From Deltaproteobacteria bacterium (GTDB lineage: Bacteria; Bdellovibrionota_B; Oligoflexia; Oligoflexales; Bog-1112), in assembly GCA_016186945.1 (NCBI GenBank), contig JACPKR010000041.1:1-64000 (forward strand): a DNA stretch of 64,000 nucleotides. The letters run 5' to 3'. Position 1 is the first letter of the stretch. Every line of letters starts with the position of its first letter. Below the pieces are notes generated by a model. That model saw only the letters and a list, made by a program, of their open reading frames with translations, was not told the DNA's origin and ran no database searches. Both the position numbers and the translations under genes were made by a program. Of the stretch, positions 16,571-24,474 are shown piece after piece.

Positions 16571-18410
16571 CTTTTAGGAGATCCTTTACTCTATTAAGGA
16601 ACTCGCCAAATTCGCAAGGGTATTTCAAATAGGATAGCTTCAATTTTTCTATTCCTTTTGCATCGGGGCCAGAACGAAGTTTTTGCGCGCCTTGCATAAG
16701 ACAGATGGAGCCTTCAAACAATTCTCGAGCGCTTTTTACGAAACCATATCCGGAGACTGGATACATTCTTTCAGAACAGAGGATGGCATCAACACGGTTG
16801 TTGGAAAGAATGTCCAGCCCTTCCTTGACTGAGTATGCTTTTATGACAGTAATTTTTAGTTTCTCAAGAGATTCTTCAAAGGAAGGAAAGAGTGTGTCTT
16901 CATCGTCGACGTAGAGGAGGATGTTCTGCTGAGGTAACTTGACAGCCTCGGGCTTCTTCTCCTCCTCGGGTACGATGAAGGTAAGTATAAATTCGGTCCC
17001 CTTTTCGATTTCACTTTCGAATTCGATCGTGATGTTATTTGCCTCGCATAGTTTTTTTGCAACAGAAAGGCCTAAGCCTAGACCCACTCCAATGGGCTTT
17101 GTGGTGACAAGGGCGTCGAAGACTCTGTCTTTGATTTCATCTGGGATTCCGCTGCCTGAATCTTTAATACGTAGGATCACCTTTTTGTCATCGTTTTCAG
17201 CCGTGAGGAACAGTTCCTTTTTAAGGCTGTTAGTCATAGCCTGTATAGCATTTTTGAAAAGGATTAGAAGGATCTGCTGAACCTGATTAGGGTTTACATG
17301 AACAGGAGGAAGGTTCTTTGGGATCATTTGGGAAGTTTGAACCTGTCTGCTTTCAACATAACCTTCAAGAAGTTGAAGAGCGCCCTCTACCAGGGTGGAA
17401 ATGAATACATTCGTTTTTCCAGCTCTCGATATATTTGTATAGTTTTGAATGTTGCGAACCACTGTTCCTATGTGCGTGACGCTGTTTTCAATGCTCTTCA
17501 AGCGTTTGATCAGTGTCTCAGGAAGTTGTTCCCTTGCTTCCCTGACAATATAGAGGTTGAATTGAATCGACTGAAGGGAGTTGTTGATTTCATGAGCGAG
17601 GGTTGCGCTAGCCTCTCCGAGGGCAGCAAGACGAGTTTCTTTCAGCAATCGTCTTTCCTTCTCTTTTTCTTCAGTAATGTCAATCGTGTGGACCAGGCAT
17701 AGAGTTTCCGGTTCATATTGGATGACGAAAGCTCTGCTCCATATATCCCGCAACTTACCCTGCTTGTCGTAGATTTTGAGTTTTTCTTCGGCCACACCGG
17801 CTTCGCCCAGGCGTTGGAAAGTGGCGCCTAGCTTGAGAAGCTCTTCCGGGGGATAGATCTTTTCAATGGGAGTCTTTTCAAGATCATCACGAGAATATCC
17901 AAGAACTTCGCTTGCGTGCGGGTTGAGTCTGAGGATTTTCTGGTGAGTGAGTGAAAAAAGGTTAAGTATGTCTTTGCTATTTGCGAAAAGGTGTTCGAAG
18001 TAGCGAATCCATTTTTTCTGCGACTCTTCTTCTTTTTTCTTTGCTTCCCAGGAAATATCGACGAAGTGCAGGAGAACGTCGGTTTCAGTTATACAAAAAG
18101 CTCGTATGAACACGTCGAATGACGTGCCGTGGGGAGGTGTAAGTCTGGATGAAAGCATTGCTTGTTGGTTCGTTTTGAGTTCTTCAAGGAAAACGTTGAA
18201 AGCCAGCTGCTCTTCGTCCCGGAAAAGCTGTTCCAGGTTTCCCGGTTTGTATTTGAGGTTGTTGAGGAGCTGCTCAAATTTGATATTTGCCAGGCTAATG
18301 TCAAGACTTCTGATGTCGACAATCCCCACCGGATCCGGGGCGGTATTGAAGAGACTCATGAAGCAGTGGACGAGTTGTTCTCTACTATTGATGGTTCTAT
18401 TTGTTGCCAT
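16524..18410 (-). CDS. Cytoplasmic PAS sensor histidine kinase with a degenerate C-terminal receiver
   Basis: 628 residues with no transmembrane helix. PAS-like domains about 15-120 and about 135-250, dimerisation helix with His273 (TLAHEINNS), HATPase about 370-480 with Asn387 (N-box), DSGSGIP and GLGLGLSV boxes, then a receiver-like domain about 495-615. In that receiver the acidic pair is kept (VDDED) but the phosphoacceptor position reads CSERMYP, Ser546 instead of Asp, so it probably does not accept phosphate. It sits 31 bp after the small 18442 gene and overlaps the response regulator. It most likely senses an internal ligand, possibly the product of the upstream enzymes. Confidence 0.93.
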   Translation of the reverse strand: MATNRTINSREQLVHCFMSLFNTAPDPVGIVDIRSLDISLANIKFEQLLNNLKYKPGNLEQLFRDEEQLAFNVFLEELKTNQQAMLSSRLTPPHGTSFDVFIRAFCITETDVLLHFVDISWEAKKKEEESQKKWIRYFEHLFANSKDILNLFSLTHQKILRLNPHASEVLGYSRDDLEKTPIEKIYPPEELLKLGATFQRLGEAGVAEEKLKIYDKQGKLRDIWSRAFVIQYEPETLCLVHTIDITEEKEKERRLLKETRLAALGEASATLAHEINNSLQSIQFNLYIVREAREQLPETLIKRLKSIENSVTHIGTVVRNIQNYTNISRAGKTNVFISTLVEGALQLLEGYVESRQVQTSQMIPKNLPPVHVNPNQVQQILLILFKNAIQAMTNSLKKELFLTAENDDKKVILRIKDSGSGIPDEIKDRVFDALVTTKPIGVGLGLGLSVAKKLCEANNITIEFESEIEKGTEFILTFIVPEEEKKPEAVKLPQQNILLYVDDEDTLFPSFEESLEKLKITVIKAYSVKEGLDILSNNRVDAILCSERMYPVSGYGFVKSARELFEGSICLMQGAQKLRSGPDAKGIEKLKLSYLKYPCEFGEFLNRVKDLLKDAQSQREEIEGTKRK

Positions 18411-18441
18411 ATGTTTTATTCCACCTGATAATTCGCCGAAA

Positions 18442-18789
18442 TTACCAGGTTAATTGATCGGTTTGTCGGAGGATTTCTGTAATTGTGGAGAAAATAATTT
18501 GGGGAGGGCAATTTTCCCTTAGAAAACAACAGCGTCCAGCGAGGACATGTTCCTCAGCGTGGGGGAAAAAATTGAAGTCACCGACAACGAGGGTGCGACG
18601 GCCGTCTATCAGGATACCGAGATGCTCTCGCCATCCATTCCAGGGCAGCAGAATCATGGGGGTTCTGCTTTGCAGCGCGTTTCCGTTAAGTTCGTTGGGA
18701 GCGAGACAGAGCGGTTTCAGTTTCCCATTAAGAACTTGCTTAATGGAATTATGCTTTTGGGGTTCCCCGATGATATAGATGTCCCGCAT
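18442..18789 (-). CDS. Small protein of unknown function in the adenylation/reductase/kinase run
   Basis: 115 residues from the ATG at 18789 (MRDIYIIG); an ATG at 18810 would add seven residues. It overlaps the 3' end of the reductase gene by 41 bp and ends 31 bp before the kinase, so it fits in the same transcript. Predicted mixed alpha/beta with two strands LGILIDGRRTLVVGDFNF near the middle and two Cys (RCCF). No family recognised. The opposite strand also has open frames here, so the call leans on its operon position. Confidence 0.5.
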   Translation of the reverse strand: MRDIYIIGEPQKHNSIKQVLNGKLKPLCLAPNELNGNALQSRTPMILLPWNGWREHLGILIDGRRTLVVGDFNFFPHAEEHVLAGRCCFLRENCPPQIIFSTITEILRQTDQLTW

Positions 18790-20236
18790 GAACCCTCCAT
18801 TCTTTTTCATTGTCGTTAATGACCCTTCTCATGAGATCAATGGCAAAATAGCTGCCTTGATGGGGAAGTATAAATTTAGGCAGCGCTGTGATTCCGCCGT
18901 TGAGAAAATGATAGGAATCGATACGTGACGATAACTTTGTGAAGTCTTCTTTGTTTGCAAAGATGTTGACGGCAGTCCACGCTTTGCGGTGGTTTTGTTT
19001 TAGACTTGTCCCGGCAATCTTAATCGCTTCGTCGATGGTGTCGAAGGGAATCAAGGCTAGGAGTGTTCCTGGAAATTCCGAGTAGAGGCAGGGTGAATTT
19101 TGCGGTACGCCTTTAAGGACCACAACGTCCATGCTGGTACCTTCGAAATTTCCACAGGCGATGCTTCCTCCCAACGTGGGCAGGTATTTTTCCAGTTGCT
19201 TGACTTCTGTTCCCTCCCATTGACCCAGGTCGGTTTCCATTGCGAGCGGATCGCCAGCCTTTAGTTGGGACGACAGCTCTTGCAAACGAGCCAGGAGTTC
19301 TTCATAGCAGGCTCTGTTGACAAGGACCGGGCAGTGGGAGAGGCAAAATTTACCGTTGCCGAGTCTAGCACCTTCCAGGAGAAGTCCTGCAGCATCATCA
19401 AGGTCAACGTCCGGTTGCACGATAGTGAGGGGGAGACCTTTTCCGTATTTGATCACTTTCTTGTCAAGGTGCCGCTGCTCTCCGAGTTCCACCTGCGCCA
19501 TGAGTTCGACGAATGTTTCATCGGAGCAGAACACGATGGTCTGGTCGACGTTTCGGATCAATTGTTTGTTGAGTGAGATTGTATCTTCGCCTTCAGACGG
19601 CCAACGCACCAGTTGGGCGTAGTCACCCAGGTTGTTTTCCACAAGAATGTCGAGGAGAAAATGTGTTGCGACGTCTCTCCAGCTCGGCCGTAGGATGACA
19701 TGAGTTCCTGACAATATAGTGTGGGCGAGCGCAGTTCCCGCTGGCGGGCCGTCCATTGTTGAGGAAAAGATCAGAGCACCCGTTCCATCTGACTTGTAAC
19801 GGAGTTCGCTGAGAACCTTGTCTCCGGCTTTTATATTTCGCTTAAAGGACGTATCCATGCCGAAAACAGCGTCGACGAACAATTCCAGTTCCTCTGTCGA
19901 CTTTGCCAGGATATCCATCATCCACGAGGCATCTTTTGCGACCAATCCCCTGAATTTTGCCAGCCCCCAGCAGACATGGGATCGGTAGTTTTTTGCATAC
20001 TCCGAGAGCAAGAATCTGGCGACTTCGATTCTTTCTTTAATAGGGGTCCGGCTCAGGCGCTCCTGTGCCTCGTCGGCAAAGCGCAGGGCTTTACGAAGTT
20101 GAGGAGCGCTTACAGAAGCGATAGGGATTTTGTCAATCTTGTCGATGGAGTCTATGGTTCTTGCTGAATTCTCAACATCGATTCGTTTCCCTGCAATATA
20201 GCAGGGTAGTTGTTCAATTAGTCCCATCGTTCGCAT
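18749..20236 (-). CDS. Aldehyde-dehydrogenase-superfamily protein, candidate acyl/carboxylate reductase
   Basis: 495 residues. The layout is that of the aldehyde dehydrogenase fold: NAD-binding part with a VILRPSWRD helix, catalytic Cys298 in GNGKFCLSHCP, and a late SEFPGTLLALIPF.T.DEA strand equivalent to the EIFGPV motif. The usual general-base Glu of the ELGGK motif is replaced (IKYGKG, Lys263), as expected for enzymes that reduce thioesters instead of hydrolysing them, such as LuxC-like and CoA-acylating types. It overlaps the 3' end of the adenylation fusion by 19 bp. Proposed role: reduce the acid activated by its neighbour to an aldehyde. Superfamily sure, reaction inferred. Confidence 0.75.
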   Translation of the reverse strand: MRTMGLIEQLPCYIAGKRIDVENSARTIDSIDKIDKIPIASVSAPQLRKALRFADEAQERLSRTPIKERIEVARFLLSEYAKNYRSHVCWGLAKFRGLVAKDASWMMDILAKSTEELELFVDAVFGMDTSFKRNIKAGDKVLSELRYKSDGTGALIFSSTMDGPPAGTALAHTILSGTHVILRPSWRDVATHFLLDILVENNLGDYAQLVRWPSEGEDTISLNKQLIRNVDQTIVFCSDETFVELMAQVELGEQRHLDKKVIKYGKGLPLTIVQPDVDLDDAAGLLLEGARLGNGKFCLSHCPVLVNRACYEELLARLQELSSQLKAGDPLAMETDLGQWEGTEVKQLEKYLPTLGGSIACGNFEGTSMDVVVLKGVPQNSPCLYSEFPGTLLALIPFDTIDEAIKIAGTSLKQNHRKAWTAVNIFANKEDFTKLSSRIDSYHFLNGGITALPKFILPHQGSYFAIDLMRRVINDNEKEWRVHAGHLYHRGTPKA

Positions 20237-22362
20237 CCTCCCATGAGTTTGTCCAGATCGTTCGGTAAACGTGACGGGTTTAAAATTTTGGCCGTTTTAA
20301 GTCCGCACGGGCATGGTTCTTCCGAGTACGTCGCTCTGTCTCCCACGATGTAGCGTAGGAGCTGTGTTCCTTCCGCAGGGCCGATGCCATCTTCCAGACT
20401 TGCTCCGATTCTCGATGCGACCACCAGTCCCGATTCCCCCGAGCGGACGTGTTTACCAGAGTCATCCACGACTTCCAAAAAGATATGACCCTGGCAAAGG
20501 TGGAATCCAGCTGAATCGTGTGAACACGAAATTCCTGTTGGTAAGGCTTCCGTCGAACCGTAGAGGTTGGCAATATATTCGACGCCTAATTCACGAAGTT
20601 CCTCAAGCAGGTCCTTGCCCAATGCTGTACTGGAGACAATCAGAGTTTTGATTCCGATACGGGGGATAAAGTCAGGGTCAACTGCCAGGAAGTCTTCCAG
20701 GCTTCCCCCCTTCCCGCTGCCACTGCGCGGAGTCAGGACCATAGCCTGAATCTTGAGCCGCTCCATTTCCGCGATGGATTCCTCTTCGTTGCTATTGAAA
20801 TGCCGAGGAATGGGCGTAGCGCCCAGTAAGCGCATGATATCGTCGAAAGCGGGGCCGGAAACGTGACCTTGGTTGTAGCCGTTCCACACTCGCAAACCCT
20901 TCCAGCTTTTTCGCAGGGGCTTCATGTATCGGACCGCAGTTTCCATGGCAGCCGTCCAGTCTGGCTTTGTCCAAAACATCGGTGTGGGCACACCCGTTGT
21001 TCCCCCCGACCCACGGACAAGATGGATCGGAGCGTCTTTCAGGCCGATCAAATCCTGCGGGTCGGTGAGGCGCAGTATCTGCTTGCCAATGGGAGGAAGG
21101 CTTTCAATGTCCTCCCTCGTGAGCCTGTCTCGTTTAAGAAGGCCCTCTGGTAGCCGTTTTTGCCAGAAATCACAATGTTCCGAGGCAAACAAGATCTGCT
21201 GTCGGTAAAGCTCGCAAAGCCATTTTTCCAAAATGTTGCGATCGTTTGTGTCCCAGTCGCGGGATAGGAAAGAAGTAGGCATCGAGTCTCCGGTTTTTTC
21301 AGTCGTTGGCATGATGAACGGTTTCTTTTGGATCCCTGCACTCCGTGAAACCAATACCGTTGAAGGAGGAACAGGGGAATTTACAAGGAAGACCTCATGA
21401 CCTATCGTTGCAAGAAGCTCCTCATACTCTCGAATGGAATAGACTCCGCCAGCCTCATTCTGAAGAAGCATGCTTAGACCAAAGATCAAACTGTAAGGGG
21501 GATAATTCCTTTTTTCATTCAAGCAATATTCATTGATCACAATGAGACTGGACGGATGGATATGCTTGCTTACTTTTTTAAGAAGGGTTTTAATTGTCTC
21601 CTTTGACTCTTGGTGGAGAAGATGGGACAGGATGACCACGTCAAAGGCTTCCTGCGGCCAGGGAGTGGTGAAAATATTCCCGTCAACCGTGTGGAAACGC
21701 TTTTCAACGTAGGCTTTCTGATTGAAAGTCCGAGCTTCCTCATTCACATGAGGCCAGTCTACCTGTACAACGCGAGCTTGCGGAAAGTATGCGAGAAAGG
21801 CTTCTCCAAAGACGCCAGAGCCGCCTCCCAAGTCAATCACGTTCCTGATCTCATTTTTGCCCCATGCGAGTGAACGGGCTACACTTTGAGCAACCTGCAT
21901 ACTAAACGGGCGAATCGCGCGAACCAATTGCTTCCAGAACTCTGCTCCCGGTTCATCCGTGCGTTGACGGGCACGCGGGTGACCATCTTTTACTGTGTCA
22001 GTCAAAGTTAACCAGGTCTCTCTTCCCAGACGCCAGAGGATTTTAATGGCCTCTCCGACGTAAAGCGGGGAGCTGGGGACAAGGTACGTTTGAGCTGTTG
22101 GGGAATTTGAATATTTTGATCCGTCAAAACTCACAAGATCGAGGGCGACCAGACCTCCTAGGATGCTTTCCATACTGCGTCGAGCAAGAGACAAGAGCTG
22201 CGAAATTTTTTCGAGATTCGCGTCCGGATGAGCAGCCAGTGTAGCAAAAATGCCCAAATCAATTGCTGACATGATGATGTGACTTTTTCGGTATCCTGCA
22301 GCGTTGAGAAGCAGGCTTGTAAGGTCGGCTTCCGCCTCTTGATTTTTTGAAGACGTGCTCAA
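20218..22362 (-). CDS. Fusion of an O-methyltransferase and a phenylacetate-CoA ligase/LuxE-like adenylation domain
   Basis: 714 residues. Residues 1-345 are a plant-type O-methyltransferase: winged-helix dimerisation domain (about 15-100), SAM motif VIDLGGGSG (175-183), and acidic VQVDWP strand end. After a linker (about 346-370), residues 371-714 form an adenylate-forming domain of the PaaK/acyl-protein-synthetase type: GSGGTTGVP (451-459), YGSTE (601-605), GDRA (675-678) and a CPCG cysteine pair (684-687). It would activate a carboxylic acid and methylate an oxygen (or other) group of the same pathway. First gene of the minus-strand run; the promoter should lie in 22363-22493. I know of no named family with this domain pair. 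Confidence 0.85.
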   Translation of the reverse strand: MSTSSKNQEAEADLTSLLLNAAGYRKSHIIMSAIDLGIFATLAAHPDANLEKISQLLSLARRSMESILGGLVALDLVSFDGSKYSNSPTAQTYLVPSSPLYVGEAIKILWRLGRETWLTLTDTVKDGHPRARQRTDEPGAEFWKQLVRAIRPFSMQVAQSVARSLAWGKNEIRNVIDLGGGSGVFGEAFLAYFPQARVVQVDWPHVNEEARTFNQKAYVEKRFHTVDGNIFTTPWPQEAFDVVILSHLLHQESKETIKTLLKKVSKHIHPSSLIVINEYCLNEKRNYPPYSLIFGLSMLLQNEAGGVYSIREYEELLATIGHEVFLVNSPVPPSTVLVSRSAGIQKKPFIMPTTEKTGDSMPTSFLSRDWDTNDRNILEKWLCELYRQQILFASEHCDFWQKRLPEGLLKRDRLTREDIESLPPIGKQILRLTDPQDLIGLKDAPIHLVRGSGGTTGVPTPMFWTKPDWTAAMETAVRYMKPLRKSWKGLRVWNGYNQGHVSGPAFDDIMRLLGATPIPRHFNSNEEESIAEMERLKIQAMVLTPRSGSGKGGSLEDFLAVDPDFIPRIGIKTLIVSSTALGKDLLEELRELGVEYIANLYGSTEALPTGISCSHDSAGFHLCQGHIFLEVVDDSGKHVRSGESGLVVASRIGASLEDGIGPAEGTQLLRYIVGDRATYSEEPCPCGLKTAKILNPSRLPNDLDKLMGGCERWD

Positions 22363-22493
22363 GGATAATCCCTTTTATGGGTAGTAGAGATTCGTCGGAA
22401 GAGTTTTTTTTAAGAACTTAGTCGGGAATATTGTACGCCTAGACTGCATACCTAGGCAAGGGGCTGTTTATGGCGTCGCTCTCCCAAGGAATT

Positions 22494-22588
22494 CTTGGAG
22501 GAACCAGCTGCGCAGTTTCCTCCAAACCACCTCCTTGCTGGAGGAAGGGGGAATGCCCTCCAAACCACCTCCTTGCCTCAAGTGGTGG
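22494..22588 (+). repeat. Family A repeat, rearranged copy (A5)
   Basis: TTGGAGGAACCAGCTGCGCAG.. core and right arm, followed by a second right arm (CCTCCAAACCACCTCCTTGC at 22557-22576). This looks like a tandem or nested pair of fragments. It overlaps the last codons of the glycosyltransferase gene (stop at 22578). Confidence 0.75.
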
Positions 22589-24461
22589 GACGATACAGGG
22601 TCAGAAACCACCTGTGAACGGGGGTACAGGGAGTATCGGAGAGTGAAGAAACTCCGGTGGTGCTTGAAAAAAGAAAACCACCTTGCTTACAAGTTTGCAA
22701 TCGCACCATACGAACAGGAGTAAAGGAAGCGAAGTGAGGAGGAACTTCATTTGTGCTTATGAGCTGGAACTCACCTGCTTCTCGAATCTGGGCCAGGGAT
22801 GATGCAAAGCTCATGTTGAAGGTAAACTCAGAAGGTCGGGTGATTCCAGGCCACTGGTGAATGTTTGAGAACGGGTTGTAAACCCGTACCATGCTGGTGA
22901 TCTGGTAGCTGTCAGCATACAAGGGAACATGTTCCTTGCGGCTCCATTCGGCAAGCTTGGTATAACCAGAACTTTCTTTCAGAATTCGGTCATTCGCAAG
23001 TGAAAGAAAGGGTTGGTGTGCATGAACGATCATTACCAGGAAGAGCACGAGGTTTGCCAGAAGCGCATAATAAATCGTCTTCTTGAAGTGTTCATAATAG
23101 AAAGCCAACAAGGGGGCGGCTGATAAAATGTACATTGCGGACCAGTTCGGCTCTACTCGAATAAAAAGGGACACAAGCGCAAAAAAGACAAGCGGGACCC
23201 AGCAAGCTGTTCTAAGCAAAGTCAAGGCTAGCGAAGGGGGTGGAGTGCTTTTCTTCTTTCTCCGAAACAGCCCCAGCAGCAGAGGGATCAGGAGAAAGCC
23301 TAGCATGGCCCCTTGACCGAGGATGAACTCACTGAGGCGTTGCACGATCTTAAAAATCCCAAGGTTTGAGAATGTCCGCCATTTATTAAGGACCGACGGT
23401 AAGTCTGGTTCCTTCTCCTTTTCACCTACATCTTGTTTCTTCACTTCATCTTGAAGAGCTTTCGCCAGGAGGTCTTCAGGACTCCCCTCCTCTGCAGTTT
23501 GGGGAAGAGGCAGCTTGCTGTTGTAATGCGGTAATTCAGAAGCCGTGAGACGTCCCATCTGAAAACGAAAGGTCTGCCAGTGGTTCTGTGCGTTCCAATA
23601 GAGGTTCGGGGAAAATACAAGCAGGCAGACCAGCGCTCCCGCATAAGGCCACGGGGTTTTGAATGCCTCTCGATCTTTTTTCCACAGCATGATTGCGAAT
23701 ATCGGTCCAAGGAGAACCACGGTGTACTTGCTTAGAAGGCCTAAGCCGGTGACCAAACCTGCTGTTAGCCATCGGTAACGAGCAATCGTGAGTGCGACAT
23801 AACATTCGTGTAATGCAAGTAGCCAAAAGGTAATCACGAGCGCGTCCGGTGTTGCCAATGTGCCACCAATCAACCCTGCGATGTTGAACTTGAAGATAAG
23901 AAGGGCCAGAACCCACTGAGCGATATTTAACTTCAGAATCCCGAAAAATCGCGAGGCTAGCAGCAGCGAGACAAGGCTTAGCAATAAGACCCCTGCCCGT
24001 GCGTTTAGAAATATATCTCCGTTTATCTGAGAAAGGCTCGTAAGAAGCGCCACACCCGGTGGATGGTCAAAGTAACCCCAGTCAAGAAACTGCCCCCATA
24101 TCGCATAATAGGCTTCGTCAGTCGTGATAGGGACAAGCCATGACGCCATGAATCCAAGGCCGAGAGAGAAAATAAATAAGGTGCCTAGAAAAAAAAGTTT
24201 TGTTTGAGACTGAGGAAGCGAGCCTCCTTTTTGAAAGTTTCTATAGTATTTGAGAAAAAGAATTTGTGGAGAGTACCTTTTTTGAAAAATGGATCCCGCG
24301 GTCAAGCCGCGGGATGACAAAGTTCCCCTCCACGCCTCCCTCCAAAAAACTTTAGATATTGAAGTTTTTGAAAAGGGGTTTGGGGAAATAACTTTTTTCA
24401 AAAAGTTTGTCCCCAAATTGATTATCTTGAATACTATAAAAGCGGATTTCGACCTTGCCAC
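22578..24461 (-). CDS. ArnT-like (GT83/PMT-type) integral membrane glycosyltransferase with a repeat-encoded N-terminus
   Basis: 627 codons from GTG 24461, 13 bp after the recD2 stop. Residues about 8-73 are coded by a family B repeat (VFKIINLGTNFLKKVIS..). The real protein begins near KLFFLGTLFIFSLGLG (TM1), followed by TDEAYYAIWGQFLDWGYFDHPPG, the catalytic acidic loop of lipid-linked sugar transferases, then about ten more membrane helices. There is no in-frame ATG/GTG/TTG between the repeat and TM1; the first ATG would cut TM1. So either the repeat-coded leader is translated or the gene is impaired. Substrate unknown; family members move sugars from polyprenyl carriers to lipid A or proteins. 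Confidence 0.78.
   Translation of the reverse strand: MARSKSAFIVFKIINLGTNFLKKVISPNPFSKTSISKVFWREAWRGTLSSRGLTAGSIFQKRYSPQILFLKYYRNFQKGGSLPQSQTKLFFLGTLFIFSLGLGFMASWLVPITTDEAYYAIWGQFLDWGYFDHPPGVALLTSLSQINGDIFLNARAGVLLLSLVSLLLASRFFGILKLNIAQWVLALLIFKFNIAGLIGGTLATPDALVITFWLLALHECYVALTIARYRWLTAGLVTGLGLLSKYTVVLLGPIFAIMLWKKDREAFKTPWPYAGALVCLLVFSPNLYWNAQNHWQTFRFQMGRLTASELPHYNSKLPLPQTAEEGSPEDLLAKALQDEVKKQDVGEKEKEPDLPSVLNKWRTFSNLGIFKIVQRLSEFILGQGAMLGFLLIPLLLGLFRRKKKSTPPPSLALTLLRTACWVPLVFFALVSLFIRVEPNWSAMYILSAAPLLAFYYEHFKKTIYYALLANLVLFLVMIVHAHQPFLSLANDRILKESSGYTKLAEWSRKEHVPLYADSYQITSMVRVYNPFSNIHQWPGITRPSEFTFNMSFASSLAQIREAGEFQLISTNEVPPHFASFTPVRMVRLQTCKQGGFLFSSTTGVSSLSDTPCTPVHRWFLTLYRPTT
24242..24438 (+). 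repeat. Family B repeat, long form with nested hairpin (B3)
   Basis: 197 bp from TATAGTATTTGAG to GAATACTATA. It matches B2 except for ~30 extra bases at 24289-24320 carrying GGATCCCGCGG..CCGCGGGATGAC, a strong hairpin. It lies inside the 5' end of the glycosyltransferase reading frame and keeps it open. Confidence 0.9.
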
Positions 24462-24474
24462 AAGCGGGTCTCCT

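Noticed and set aside
18485-18819. Plus-strand open frames opposite the small 18442 gene
   Set aside because: No ribosome site and no operon context; the minus-strand frame fits between two coupled genes. Some doubt remains for both strands here.
18749-20236. Plain LuxC annotation for the reductase
   Set aside because: The C-terminal half follows general aldehyde dehydrogenase motifs more closely than LuxC; LuxC-like reaction kept only as an inference.
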